DNA from: Jilunia laotingensis
GTDB lineage: Bacteria; Bacteroidota; Bacteroidia; Bacteroidales; Bacteroidaceae
DNA length: 64,000 nt
Reading direction: 5' to 3'
Assembly (NCBI RefSeq): GCF_014385165.1
Contig: NZ_JACRTF010000001.1
Span: 1,116,001 to 1,180,000 of the forward strand
Within the stretch, counting starts at the first letter, position 1. Each line of letters starts with the position of its first letter. The position numbers and the translations under genes were made by a program. Shown here piece by piece: positions 25,771 to 37,300 of this stretch. The notes under the pieces are model-generated. The model was not told where the DNA came from. It was given only the letters and a program-made list of their open reading frames with translations, and ran no database searches.

Positions 25771-28308
25771 ATGAAGAGAATCATTACCACCTTACTTTTA
25801 TTTTTCGTTTTATTGGAAGGTACGATCCAAGCCATCCCCGCCAAACGTACCCCCCAAACGATAACCCAACCGGACGGTACAACCCTTACCACCCTTCTGC
25901 AAGGTGATGAGAATTTCCATTACCTCACCACCACTGATGGCATCATGTTACAGGAAGCAGCAGACGGCTTTATGAAATATGCCACTGTCAACACTTCAGG
26001 AGTACTCACTGCTAGTGAATACACCGCTCATGATCCCGGGAAACGAGGGGAACCGGAAAAAGCATTTATTAAAGGAATCAATACCGCGCAGATAAACAAT
26101 GCCGTCCAAAAGATAAGGGTGCAGGAAAGCAATCCACGTTGGCTAGCCGATACGGATAAGCCTAAATTTCCCAATCAGGGAACCGTCCGTGGACTGATCA
26201 TCTTGGCCCAATTCAAGGATGTCAAGTTCGCTGCCGAGAACACACCGGAAGAATTCCGGAAAATGATGAATTCCGAAGGCTATTCTGCCAATGGTGCCAC
26301 CGGAAGTGCCCGCGACTATTTCATTGACCAGTCCTCCGGTGTATTTACCCCTGAATTTGATATTGTCGGTCCGGTTACTCTACCGGAGAACATGAGCTTC
26401 TACGGAGGCAATAACATCTACGGCAAAGACCAGAATCCGGCTCAAATGACCGTAGATGCCTGTTATGCCGCTGACACCCTTCTCAATGTAGATTTTTCGC
26501 AATACGATTCCGACAATGATGGAAAAGTAGACTTGGTTTTCATCATCTATGCCGGTTATGCAGAAGCACAGGGAGGTCCAGCCGCCAGCGTATGGCCACA
26601 TGCCTGGAACCTTGAGTATGCAGGATTTAAAGATATCAAAATGGATGGTAAACAGATCTATAGCTATGCCTGCTCTTCCGAACGGCACGGCAAAGCCGGA
26701 ACCACCATGGACGGCATCGGGACTTTCTGCCACGAATTCAGCCATTGCTTGGGCTTACCTGATATTTACGACACCCGTTATACCGGTATGGTAGGTATGG
26801 GATCATGGAGTCTGATGGACTATGGGGCTTACAACAACGAAAACAGAACCCCCGCTGGATATTCCGCCTACGAACGGTACAGTGTCGGATGGCTCAACCC
26901 GGTTGTACTTAAAGATCCCCAAAAAGACATCGAACTAAAAGCGATGGACACTGCCAACCAAGCTTATCTGTTAGTCTCCGATCAGAACCCCAATGAGTAC
27001 TACACGATCGAGAACCGACAACAAAATAAATGGGATGCTTACCTTCCGGGACATGGAATGATGATCGTCCATGTAGATTATGTACCTTCATTATGGGAAA
27101 GCAACGTTATAAACAGTAGTGTTGCCGGACATCCTCACTTGCAGATAGTGCCTGCGGACAACGAATTCGATGATTACGCTGGTGACTTATTCCCCGGAAC
27201 CACTCAAAACACCTCATTCACGGATGAAAGCGAACCAGCGTCCACACTATACAGTGGCGGATTCCTGAGTAAACCATTAAGCAACATCCGTGAGAAAGAC
27301 GGAACCATAACATTCGATTTCATGCACTTTGTCGGTACTCCGGTAGCTACCGAGGCAACGGACATCACTGAAGATAGTTTTACCGCCAACTGGGACCCGG
27401 TCAACAATGCCACTTCCTATACCTTGGAAGTTTCCTCCTGCATGACGGGAAGAAAGAATATCTCCGAAGAGTTCGGTAAGTTTACCAAAGGTAGCCCGGA
27501 AGAAGCAGATGAGCAAGACATCTCCAATGCATTAAGCACCTATACCGAAACGGACGGTTGGACTGGAAGTGAAATCTACCAAGCCGGTGGTCATGCCCGT
27601 ATGGGAAATAAGAACACAGGCGGTAGTCTCACTACTCCCCTCCTCGACCTTACCTGGGAAAAAGAATTCACCTTGTGTTGCAGTGTAAAGGGAAGCAAAA
27701 GCCTCATCAGCGGTTTCATCTTCCAATTATTGGATGCCAACGGAAAAATCCTACTCGATAAAACAATGATGATGAATGCTTCGGAAAAGACACTCTACTG
27801 GGTAGTGAACACAGATGCCCCGGCAGGATACATCCGGATAGCAACCAAGGCTGCCGCCACATTCGACTACATACATATCTACGATGGAGATGTAAAAGAA
27901 CAATTGGAGAAGAATGAAACCTTGACCACACCTGAAGAATACAAGAACAGTAAAGCCGATATCACCGATAATTCTTTCAACTTCACCGGATTAATCAGCG
28001 ACAAGAAATATATTTATAATGTATACGCAAAGATGAACGAAGAAGTTTCACAGAAATCCAATAAGGTAGTGGTACAAACCCTGAAATACTCAGGCATAGA
28101 AACCTCGTCCGCTTCAAGAGGAATATATACGCAAAAGGGTAGCCTTCGTTTTACATCGGATATTCAGGAAACTATCCATATTTACACAGCAAACGGAATG
28201 AATATACATACCGGAATAAGCCGGGAAGGAACAAACGAAATTGCTTTACCGAACGGTTTCTACATTGTGATCATCGGCAAGGATAAGTACAAAATACATA
28301 TCCCTTGA
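25771..28308 (+). CDS. M6-family zinc metalloprotease a
   Basis: An 845-residue secreted protease. I chose the ATG at 25771, which begins a proper signal peptide (MKRIITTLLLFFVLLEGTIQA). The frame is open to 25678 but that would bury it. The N-terminal propeptide-like region has QPDGTTLTTLLQGDENFHYLTTTDG. The zinc site is HEFSHCLGLPDIYD (His321), i.e. HExxHxxGxxD, and the Met-turn region is MGSWSLMDYGAY. After the catalytic domain comes a fibronectin-III-like segment (TEDSFTANWDPVNNATSYTLEV), then a lectin-like beta domain. The C-terminus IHIYTANGMNIHTG...NGFYIVIIGKDKYKIHI is like a type IX sorting domain. M6 enzymes include Bacillus immune inhibitor A. The substrate is unknown; host or mucosal proteins are possible. 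Confidence 0.9.
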   Translation: MKRIITTLLLFFVLLEGTIQAIPAKRTPQTITQPDGTTLTTLLQGDENFHYLTTTDGIMLQEAADGFMKYATVNTSGVLTASEYTAHDPGKRGEPEKAFIKGINTAQINNAVQKIRVQESNPRWLADTDKPKFPNQGTVRGLIILAQFKDVKFAAENTPEEFRKMMNSEGYSANGATGSARDYFIDQSSGVFTPEFDIVGPVTLPENMSFYGGNNIYGKDQNPAQMTVDACYAADTLLNVDFSQYDSDNDGKVDLVFIIYAGYAEAQGGPAASVWPHAWNLEYAGFKDIKMDGKQIYSYACSSERHGKAGTTMDGIGTFCHEFSHCLGLPDIYDTRYTGMVGMGSWSLMDYGAYNNENRTPAGYSAYERYSVGWLNPVVLKDPQKDIELKAMDTANQAYLLVSDQNPNEYYTIENRQQNKWDAYLPGHGMMIVHVDYVPSLWESNVINSSVAGHPHLQIVPADNEFDDYAGDLFPGTTQNTSFTDESEPASTLYSGGFLSKPLSNIREKDGTITFDFMHFVGTPVATEATDITEDSFTANWDPVNNATSYTLEVSSCMTGRKNISEEFGKFTKGSPEEADEQDISNALSTYTETDGWTGSEIYQAGGHARMGNKNTGGSLTTPLLDLTWEKEFTLCCSVKGSKSLISGFIFQLLDANGKILLDKTMMMNASEKTLYWVVNTDAPAGYIRIATKAAATFDYIHIYDGDVKEQLEKNETLTTPEEYKNSKADITDNSFNFTGLISDKKYIYNVYAKMNEEVSQKSNKVVVQTLKYSGIETSSASRGIYTQKGSLRFTSDIQETIHIYTANGMNIHTGISREGTNEIALPNGFYIVIIGKDKYKIHIP

Positions 28309-28383
28309 CACCATAAAAAGGACAATACATCGAATCCTTAACAAAACATTCACTCTAATGATTTAATTAAATAAGAATAACGT

Positions 28384-31300
28384 ATGAAGAAAAATATACT
28401 CCTATGCATATTCCTGTCACTAGGTACATTGACGGCATGGGCACAAGAACAGACATCTTTGCTTCCGACCAACGAAATGAAGGGAATCATAACGGGTACC
28501 CCTCAAGAAAAGATTAAGGATACAAACTTACCGGGTACACCGGTTCAGCAACAACGCCAATTCAAGAAAAGTACGTCTCCGGCTTCCATATCTGATTATG
28601 AAGGCACATTCATACAAATAAGCGAAGATAGCAACGGCAAGGAAACCGGTTATGCTGTCGAAATAAGTGTTGTTGACAACCACACGTTAGCCATTACGAA
28701 TTTCTGGAATGGCGAGAAAACGATAAAAGCTTCTATCAACCTTGAAGAAGGCACTTTGAAGATTGATCCCCAAGAGATTGCAGTTCATTCCACCTATGGA
28801 AGCATCTTTATATATAGTTACGATTTTGAGACGAACAGATATAACTCCCAGGTTCCCATCCAGGGAACAATAAATGATGGAGTGATAACGATAGACTCAT
28901 GGATCGCATTAATCAACGAAGGAGAATATAAGAGTTACAGCTTGGGCGTTTATAGAGGATCGGAACTGATTATGCCCAACAGCAATATGACGGAAACGAC
29001 ACTTGAATCCAATGGGGAAAAAGTGACCACCGTCTATCCTGTTTACTTAGAACAGAGTAGTCCGAACGAACTATCCATGTATAATGCAGCCAATATAGGA
29101 GTGAAAATCAACCTACAACTCAATTCGGACAAGACAATTGCCATTCCTCCTCAAACCTTCCTGAGCAATGCCATGTATGGCAAATTCAATTGTTATCCGT
29201 TGAAGACGGTTTCGGCAACCAATCCGGAATTCTATACAGACCGAATGATTAAAGGCACAATTTCCGGTACGGACCTAAGCTGGGAGAATTGGGGCATCTT
29301 CTGCCCGAAAGCCGGCATAGTAGCTTCTTTATATACATCTTCCGTATTAAACACCCTTCTGGAAATAAGTTTCCCGAAACCGGTCGTAGCCGACTTCGAA
29401 GGGAAAGGTACACCGGAGGCTCCTTATCTGATCAAAACAATGGAAGATTTATATATGCTTTCGGAAGTAGTCAATTCTGACAAAACGCTCAATGGCGATC
29501 ATACCAGCACTTATGCAGGACAATATTTCCGTCTGGAATCAAACTTGGACGCAACAACGCTAAGTCCGACATTGCATCCGATCGGAAACAATGCGATCCA
29601 ACGTTTTGCCGGAATCTTTGACGGCAACAATAAAACGATCCGTAATCTGACAATGGACGAAGGAATGGGTTATTGCGCATTGTTCGGCCACATCGACACC
29701 GATGGTGTCATAAAGAATCTGAATCTGGAAAACTACACTTGCGAAACACTCGGGAGCTATGGAGGAAGTATCGCAGGATATGTCTGGGGGAAAATAGAGA
29801 ACTGCCATACAACGGGAGCTATGAGTTTCGGAAGTGCATATACCGGTGGCATCGCCGGATATTCTTATGGTGCGGAAATTATCAACTGTTCTTTCAAGGG
29901 AACAATGACAGGAACAGACTATATGGGTGGCATTGTGGGTACATCTTTTGGCAATATCAAAAAGTGTTGGGCAGATGCAACGATCAATTTTTCCAATAAT
30001 AATCCCAATACCACCTGCGGAGGCATTACAAGTTCTATGTTCGGTACAAAGTTCCCGGATGCCACCATATCCGATTGTTATTTCACAGGAAGAATCAATG
30101 CTACCAATAACGAATGTACGGTTGGAGGTATTGCCGGCAGCACTAATAAAGCCATAATTCTACGTTGCTTCAATACGGCTATGATAAGCGGTACAGGAGC
30201 AAATGTCAATATGGGAGGTATCCTTGGCTTTACTTGGAACACGACCATCCGCGATTGCTACAACAGCGGACTTATCGGGAATAACCTATCACCCAAAGTA
30301 GGCGGTGTGATAGGCAGTGTTCTGGATATGAGTGACGAAGAACGGTCAAACATAGAAAACTGTTATAACTCCGGATTGGTCTACACAGCCAGCAAAGAGG
30401 AAATGCGTTACATCGTTGGCCGTCCACTTCCAAGATTGATTATAAAAAACACTTTCTATGACCAACAAATAACGGGAGTTCCCTCTCCAACTTACGGACT
30501 GTCAACCGCACAACTTACCGATGCCGGAGGAATAAAAGACTTTGACCCCGCCATATGGAACTTCACAGCCAGTCACTACCCCCGTCTAAAAGGTATCGAT
30601 GAAAACAATGCTGCTTATCTGTCGTCCGCCTGCATGTCACTTGACGAAAGCAGTAGCACGTTGGAGATACGCAAAGATTTCGACCTGACAACCGATAACC
30701 TGATAGAGTGGAAAGCAGTAATGAATACACTTTTCACTGACCAAGGACATGGCTTCTCTATCAAGGGTAATAAAGGCATCTTGAATGGTGAAGTTACACA
30801 AGATACGATCTTTGCATTCAATGCCGACAAGAATTATAAATATTACATTCTCTCTATTTCACCGATTCTATGGAAAGGGAAAGGAACGGCAACAGACCCG
30901 TTTCTAATAGAGACGAAGGCAGACATGATGAACCTGGGAATAGCAACTAATGATGCCCAACAAACCTTTGAAGGCATGTACTTTAAAATGACAGCCGACA
31001 TAGATATGGAATATGATGAAGCCTTCATAGGATTGGGAAGAGACAATACAGGCAAACTCCGGTTCGCAGGTGTCTTCGATGGAAACGGTCATACAATCTC
31101 CAAGATGAAAATTACATCCGTCGTATTTGATGATAATGGCAAACTGGCTTCGGCTTCCCGCAAATTTACCGGATTCATCGGCAGCGTGGCAGAAACCGGA
31201 GTTGTGAAGAACCTGACCATCGCGGCAAATTGTGAATTCGACCTATACGTCAATGCAGGCGCCATAGCCGGATACAACTACGGACTCATCGAAAATTGCA

Positions 31301-34300
31301 GGAACTACGCTACCGTAAAAGGATATATGAATTATGTAGGCGGCATTACCGGATATAATGCACCCACGGGAATCCTTCGTGGTTGCTTCAATACAGGAGC
31401 CGTTTATGCCGGAACAGAGTCGGTCGGTGGCATAGCCGGAGCAAACAACGGACTCATTGAGAATTGCCAAAACTGCGGATATGTCAGTGCGCTTTCACTC
31501 AGCCTATCTTATAAACCCGGAATGCAAGGTTCGGCCGGAGGCATTGTCGGTTTGAACAGCGGTATCCTCAGAAATGTAATCAATACAGGAAAAATAGCCA
31601 GTTATAAAAACATCAGCGGCATAGCAGGAAAAACACAGAAAGTCAGTGGACAAGGAGGCTCTATAGTAAATGCCATCAACTATGGTAAAGTGGAGATATG
31701 GACGGACAGAAGTACTTCCGGACAAATCATCGGTGACAACATGGGGGCAACCGAAATCATCGACAGTTACTACGACATTCAGTTGCAAACTTTAGCAGCC
31801 GCAAACAATCAGGTTAAAGAGGGAGCGTCCGGTTGTAAAACAAGAGGGCTGATCAACGGTAAGTTAAACCTGCCCGATTCGGCCTGGGTGCAAAAGGAAA
31901 ACACATATCCCATGCTCATTTCATTCAAGAATGAAGCGCAAGCTTTGGTCGATTCACGCGCTGTAATCGTATTGGACGATGCCAGTACGATTGCCAACAT
32001 GAGTAAAGAAGGAGCTAAATTACAAAACAATACGGAAGTCACTTGGGAACTCCTTCACAATACGGAAAATTTCAGGATTGAAGAAGGTCTGTTGAAAGTT
32101 ACAATGCCAACCGACCAAATCGCAACAGACACACTTGTTGCGACCTATGGCACAGTGAAACGTACCATTCCGATCATGGCTCTTTATAATATTCTGGAAG
32201 GTAAAGGCACCCAAGAAGAACCTTGGCTAATAAAGAGTACTTCCGATATGAATAAACTATCCGATTTTGTAATGAACACCAAGCATGAGTATAAAGGAGA
32301 GAATTTCAAAGTAATGGAAGACCTTGACTTCTCCGGTATCAATTACACACCGATAGCCATTGAAGATGTTATTTTCCAAGGATATTTTGACGGCAATGGG
32401 AAAACAATCAAGAATATCACTTATGCCGTGGCTGATTCATCAACCGTCAAAGAGCGAGGACTATTCGGTGTTATCGGTTCTGACGGTACCATCGCCAACT
32501 TGACCCTCTCCAATTGTAAATTCCAGACTTACCAAAGGTGCGGAGCTTTCGCAGGAAGCCTTTATGGGACGATCACGAACTGCACAAACGATCATACGGA
32601 AGTATCCACCACCGGTACCATGCATGCCGGAGGTATTGCCGGCTTCGGCTATTTGGGTGCTGCAATCGAGAATTGCAAAAATAATGGTAATGTAACAGCA
32701 GCGAGTGTACACGCAGGAGGTATATTAGGAGGTTCGGATGCCGAACAAACCGTGAAGATCAGCAAATGTTCCAATGAAGGCAATATAAATGCCAAGACAT
32801 CCCAGGTCGGTGGTATCATCGGTCGCGGAGCTGCCAATATTGAAGATTGCTATAACACATCAGCCATTACCATCTCCTCCTCCAATGCAGGTGGTATTGC
32901 CGGAGATTTGTTAAAGGGATCTTATATCAACAAATGTCATAACACGGCTAATATTATTGCCAATACTTGTGCGGGAGGCATCGTAGGAACCATAGAGAAT
33001 CATTCCGAAGACATGCCGTTCATACTGGAGAATTGCTATAATACGGGAGAAGTTTCAACTACGTATTCCGTGAAATCCACAAGCAATGCAGGAGGGATCG
33101 TGGGCAAAGCAGGAAATGCATGTGCCATCCGCAACTGTTACAACACGGCACCAATCACCACCACTACCGGCAATGCCGGTGGAATTGCCGGTGGAATCAC
33201 CGGTTCCGCAACAGCACCTTCAATCATCGAAAAATGCTATAATGCCAAAGAAGCCACCATTCTGGCAAATACGAACTATGCAGGAGGCATTGCAGGCAAT
33301 GCAACCTACACTTACATACAGGAGACGCATAATGAAGCGGATGTCACCGCTGGTGAGGACAAAAAAGTAAGTTATGCAGGAGGTATTGCAGGTGGTTGTA
33401 CAGGCTATATGGATAAATCATGGAATAGTGGAAAAGTAACCGCCAAATACAGTCTGGCAGGTGGAATAGCAGGAAATGCCGTAGCTACCATCGACCGTTG
33501 TTACAATCGCGGAGAGGTCATCAGCGAAGGGATCGAACCCAAAAAGAGCGTAAGTACAGGCGGCATCTTGGGCAAAGGCAATTCAATGTTGACAAACTGT
33601 TATAACACGGGGACAGTCACAGGCTTCAGCGAAGTTGGCGGAATCATCGGAAGCATGGTTGCCGGCAGCAAGACAGAACCAGGTACAACCGTCACCGGTT
33701 GTTACAATCTGGGTACAATCAATGCCACGTCTACCGACAGCATTGGAAACATTACCGGACTGGCAGCAAACTACACTCATGTATCCGCTTCCTTCTATGA
33801 TAAAACGCTATGTTCAACACATGTCCTGGACACTTGTGCCACCGCCCTGACCAGTGAAGAAATGGTTAACGCCCAATTAGGAGATGCTTTCCTGTATGGA
33901 GTAGCTACCTATCCGCGCATCGATGCATTCGAAAAAGATACGGTTGCCAACTTCTATGCAACAATGATCATACTTGCCGAGGGAGACGAGATGGATGATA
34001 TCAAGAAAAATATCCAAATCGGAACACCCGAAGGAGCCGAATGGACAGCAACCTCCAATCTTTCTATTGATGGTAATACCGTTTCTCCTAAAAACAGTGA
34101 AATCGGTGAAGAGGCTACACTCACCCTGACAGCCGGGGATTTAGAAAAAGCTTATCACCTGATACTGAACGTCATTCCGGATGGCATCGATAAGAATGAA
34201 ATGACAAAAGTTGTTGTAGAACGTACCTACTACACTGTCACAGGCATCCGGGTAGCTAAACCTGCAAAAGGCCAGATTAACATAGAGAAACGGATATACG

Positions 34301-34344
34301 ATGATGGTACCTCCGAAGTTGTGAAAACTATGCCGGAAAAATAA
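28384..34344 (+). CDS. Giant GLUG-repeat surface protein 2
   Basis: A 1986-residue exported protein (signal peptide MKKNILLCIFLSLGTLTAWAQ). An N-terminal pair of beta domains carries the paired phrases 'KIDPQEIAVHSTYGSIFIYSYDF' and 'IPPQTFLSNAMYGKF'. Then come three GLUG modules with headers at about 338 (GKGTPEAPYLIKT), 829 (GKGTATDPFLIET) and 1271 (GKGTQEEPWLIKS). The modules share phrases such as CYNTG.V and AGGIAG. The C-terminus is VVVERTYYTVTGIRVAKPAKG...YDDGTSEVVK, a sorting-domain-like motif. The architecture and module spacing are the same as GLUG1. Length and wording are nearly the same as GLUG3, which follows after about 45 nt, so the two look like a tandem duplication. Function is inferred from repeats only. 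Confidence 0.85.
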   Translation: MKKNILLCIFLSLGTLTAWAQEQTSLLPTNEMKGIITGTPQEKIKDTNLPGTPVQQQRQFKKSTSPASISDYEGTFIQISEDSNGKETGYAVEISVVDNHTLAITNFWNGEKTIKASINLEEGTLKIDPQEIAVHSTYGSIFIYSYDFETNRYNSQVPIQGTINDGVITIDSWIALINEGEYKSYSLGVYRGSELIMPNSNMTETTLESNGEKVTTVYPVYLEQSSPNELSMYNAANIGVKINLQLNSDKTIAIPPQTFLSNAMYGKFNCYPLKTVSATNPEFYTDRMIKGTISGTDLSWENWGIFCPKAGIVASLYTSSVLNTLLEISFPKPVVADFEGKGTPEAPYLIKTMEDLYMLSEVVNSDKTLNGDHTSTYAGQYFRLESNLDATTLSPTLHPIGNNAIQRFAGIFDGNNKTIRNLTMDEGMGYCALFGHIDTDGVIKNLNLENYTCETLGSYGGSIAGYVWGKIENCHTTGAMSFGSAYTGGIAGYSYGAEIINCSFKGTMTGTDYMGGIVGTSFGNIKKCWADATINFSNNNPNTTCGGITSSMFGTKFPDATISDCYFTGRINATNNECTVGGIAGSTNKAIILRCFNTAMISGTGANVNMGGILGFTWNTTIRDCYNSGLIGNNLSPKVGGVIGSVLDMSDEERSNIENCYNSGLVYTASKEEMRYIVGRPLPRLIIKNTFYDQQITGVPSPTYGLSTAQLTDAGGIKDFDPAIWNFTASHYPRLKGIDENNAAYLSSACMSLDESSSTLEIRKDFDLTTDNLIEWKAVMNTLFTDQGHGFSIKGNKGILNGEVTQDTIFAFNADKNYKYYILSISPILWKGKGTATDPFLIETKADMMNLGIATNDAQQTFEGMYFKMTADIDMEYDEAFIGLGRDNTGKLRFAGVFDGNGHTISKMKITSVVFDDNGKLASASRKFTGFIGSVAETGVVKNLTIAANCEFDLYVNAGAIAGYNYGLIENCRNYATVKGYMNYVGGITGYNAPTGILRGCFNTGAVYAGTESVGGIAGANNGLIENCQNCGYVSALSLSLSYKPGMQGSAGGIVGLNSGILRNVINTGKIASYKNISGIAGKTQKVSGQGGSIVNAINYGKVEIWTDRSTSGQIIGDNMGATEIIDSYYDIQLQTLAAANNQVKEGASGCKTRGLINGKLNLPDSAWVQKENTYPMLISFKNEAQALVDSRAVIVLDDASTIANMSKEGAKLQNNTEVTWELLHNTENFRIEEGLLKVTMPTDQIATDTLVATYGTVKRTIPIMALYNILEGKGTQEEPWLIKSTSDMNKLSDFVMNTKHEYKGENFKVMEDLDFSGINYTPIAIEDVIFQGYFDGNGKTIKNITYAVADSSTVKERGLFGVIGSDGTIANLTLSNCKFQTYQRCGAFAGSLYGTITNCTNDHTEVSTTGTMHAGGIAGFGYLGAAIENCKNNGNVTAASVHAGGILGGSDAEQTVKISKCSNEGNINAKTSQVGGIIGRGAANIEDCYNTSAITISSSNAGGIAGDLLKGSYINKCHNTANIIANTCAGGIVGTIENHSEDMPFILENCYNTGEVSTTYSVKSTSNAGGIVGKAGNACAIRNCYNTAPITTTTGNAGGIAGGITGSATAPSIIEKCYNAKEATILANTNYAGGIAGNATYTYIQETHNEADVTAGEDKKVSYAGGIAGGCTGYMDKSWNSGKVTAKYSLAGGIAGNAVATIDRCYNRGEVISEGIEPKKSVSTGGILGKGNSMLTNCYNTGTVTGFSEVGGIIGSMVAGSKTEPGTTVTGCYNLGTINATSTDSIGNITGLAANYTHVSASFYDKTLCSTHVLDTCATALTSEEMVNAQLGDAFLYGVATYPRIDAFEKDTVANFYATMIILAEGDEMDDIKKNIQIGTPEGAEWTATSNLSIDGNTVSPKNSEIGEEATLTLTAGDLEKAYHLILNVIPDGIDKNEMTKVVVERTYYTVTGIRVAKPAKGQINIEKRIYDDGTSEVVKTMPEK

Positions 34345-34394
34345 CCGGTCAAAAGTATGTCACACGATCATTGTTTTACTAAATAATTATGCTC

Positions 34395-37300
34395 ATGAGA
34401 AAGATTACATTTCTTTGGATATTCCTGTTACAAGGGATATTAGTGACTTGGGCGCAAGAGAAAATCTCTACGCTACCTGCAATCGAGATGAAAGGAATCT
34501 TAGCAGGTACTCCACAGGAAAAGGTTAAAGCAGCCGACATTCCTGGTGCAATGATAACCACGCACCGCATCAAAACGAATGCACCTACGGTTTCCGCCTC
34601 CGATTTCGAAGGTACATACATGCAAATCAGTGAAGACCGTGATGGCACGGAAACAGGTTATGCCCTTGAGATCAGTGCTACGGATAATACGACTTTATCC
34701 ATCAGTAATTTCTGGAACGGTGATAAGACAATAAAAGCCATTCTCCATCCGGAAGATAATACGATAAAGATTGATCCACAGGAGATTTCCGTTCATCCCA
34801 CCTACGGTAGTATCTTTATATACAGCTATGATTTCAAGACAAATACCTACAACCCTAACGTACCGGTCATGGGTATTGTCAAAGACGGAGCAATCACTTT
34901 CGATTCCTGGATCGCCCTTATCAACGAAGGAGAATACAAAAGTTACAGTCTAGGCATATATAAAGGATCGGAACTTACCCTTCCCAATAGTAACATGACG
35001 GAAACATCCCTCACGTCTAAAGATGAGGAAGAGACCCTTGTTTATCCGATACTCCTGAAACAGATAAATGCGAATACACTTGCCATGTATAATACATCGA
35101 ATATCGGTGTGAAAATCGACATACAGTTAAACCCGGATAAGACCTTTACCATTCCTCCCCAAGTCTTTCTGGCAAATTCTCTGTATGGCAGTTTCATCTG
35201 TTATCCGCTGAAGAAGGTTTCCGGAACCAATCCCCAGTTCGACCGCAATCAAACGATTACCGGAAAAACAGCGGGATCAGACCTGAGTTGGGAAAACTGG
35301 GGAGTATACAGTCCGTCATCAGGAATGCTACTGGGAGTATACAAATCTTCCGTTTTGAATACTCTTCTGGAAATAGATTACCCCAAGCCTGTCGAAGCAA
35401 ATTTTGAAGGGAAAGGTACTCCGGAGAGTCCGTATCTGATCAAAACGATGGAAGATCTCTATATCTTCTCGGAAACGGTGAATGCAGACAAGACATTAGT
35501 CGATGACCATACCAGCAGCTATGCCGGGAAGTATTTCCGTTTGGAAACCGACCTGGATGCATCCACACTCACCACTACCCTTCATCCTATCGGCTGTAAC
35601 GCCACACAACGCTTTGCGGGAGTTTTTGATGGAAACAATAAAACGATCAGAAACCTGACAATGAAGGAAGGGATGGGTTATTCCGCCTTATTCGGAAATA
35701 TCGGTTCGGAAGGAGTCGTAAAGAACCTGAGACTGGAGAACTACACTTGCGAAACCCTCGGATATTATGGGGCAGGCATTGCCGGATATGCTTACGGAAG
35801 AATCGAAAATTGTCAGGTCGAAGGCACTATTCTTTCCGAAAGCACCTATTCGGGAGGGATTGCCGGATACTCCGACACCGCAGACATCATCAACTGCTCC
35901 TTCAAAGGAACCATGACGGGAGGTGATTATATGGGAGGCATCGTAGGCACTTCTTTCGGCAATATCAGAAAGTGCTGGGCAGATGCAACTATCACCTTTG
36001 CGAACACCGGATCGTTTACGTCATGCGGAGGTATCACAAGTGCCATGTACGGCACCAAAGCCGATATAAAAATCAGTGACTGTTATTTCACGGGACAGAT
36101 CAAGGCACTCAACAACGAATATACGGTGGGAGGTATCGCTGGATGTACCAAAGTGACCAAGATCGTACGGTGCTTCAATACGGGTACAATAACCGGGACC
36201 GGTGCTTCCGTCAACATGGGAGGTATATTAGGTTATATCTGGGATAGTACGGTTCAAGATTGCTACAACAGCGGTATGATAGCCGATGCCTACTCCGAAC
36301 GGGTAAGCGGCATCGTAGGAAACACGCTGGACATGAAAGAGGAAGAGAAATCATTGATAGAGAACTGTTACAATACAGGAATCATTTACACGAAAAGTAA
36401 AGAAGAATCCTGTTACATCATCGGGCGGACCCTTCCCGCCGTAACCATCAAGAACAGCTTCTACGACCAACAAATCCTGGCTGTACCGTCCACGACCTAT
36501 GGCATTTCAACCGCACAACTCACGGATGCCAAAGGCATAAAAGACTTTGATGCTTCTGTATGGAACTTTACGGCAGGACACTATCCCCGCTTGAAAGGCA
36601 TTGACGAGAATAATGCGGCATACCTGTCGGCAGCTTGCCTCTCTCTGGACAAGATGGGTACAGCCAAAGAAGTCCGCAGGGATTTCACACTGACCACGGA
36701 CAATCAGATTCAATGGAAAGCCGTTTTGAACGAATACTTCGGGAATAACGGTCACGGTTTCTCCATCGAAGGCAACAAAGGGGTGCTGAATGGAGAAGTC
36801 ACTCAGGACACGATATTTGCCTTCAACGCAGATAATAAATTCAAATACTATATCTTGTCCATATCTCCTGTCCGCTGGAAAGGAGAAGGCACAGCCGATG
36901 ACCCGTTCCTTATTGGGAACAAAGAAGATATGATGAACCTGGCTGTTGCAACCAATGATGCCAAACAGACGTTCAATGGTTCACACTTCAAGATGACGGC
37001 TGATATCGACATGGAATATGATGAGAACTTCACCGGACTGGGAAAAGATAACACCGGAAAAATACAGTTCGGAGGTATCTTTGACGGGAACGGGCATACG
37101 CTCTCCAAAATAAAAATCAATTCCATCGCCTTTGATGACAACGGGAAGATCAACACCAACGGCTCCCGGAAATTTACGGGCTTCATCGGATGCCTAGCTG
37201 AGTCGGGTGTGATCAGGAATCTGACCATAGCTGCCGATTGCGATTTCAACATGTACTCCAATGCCGGAGCCATAGCAGGATATAGCTACGGACTGATCGA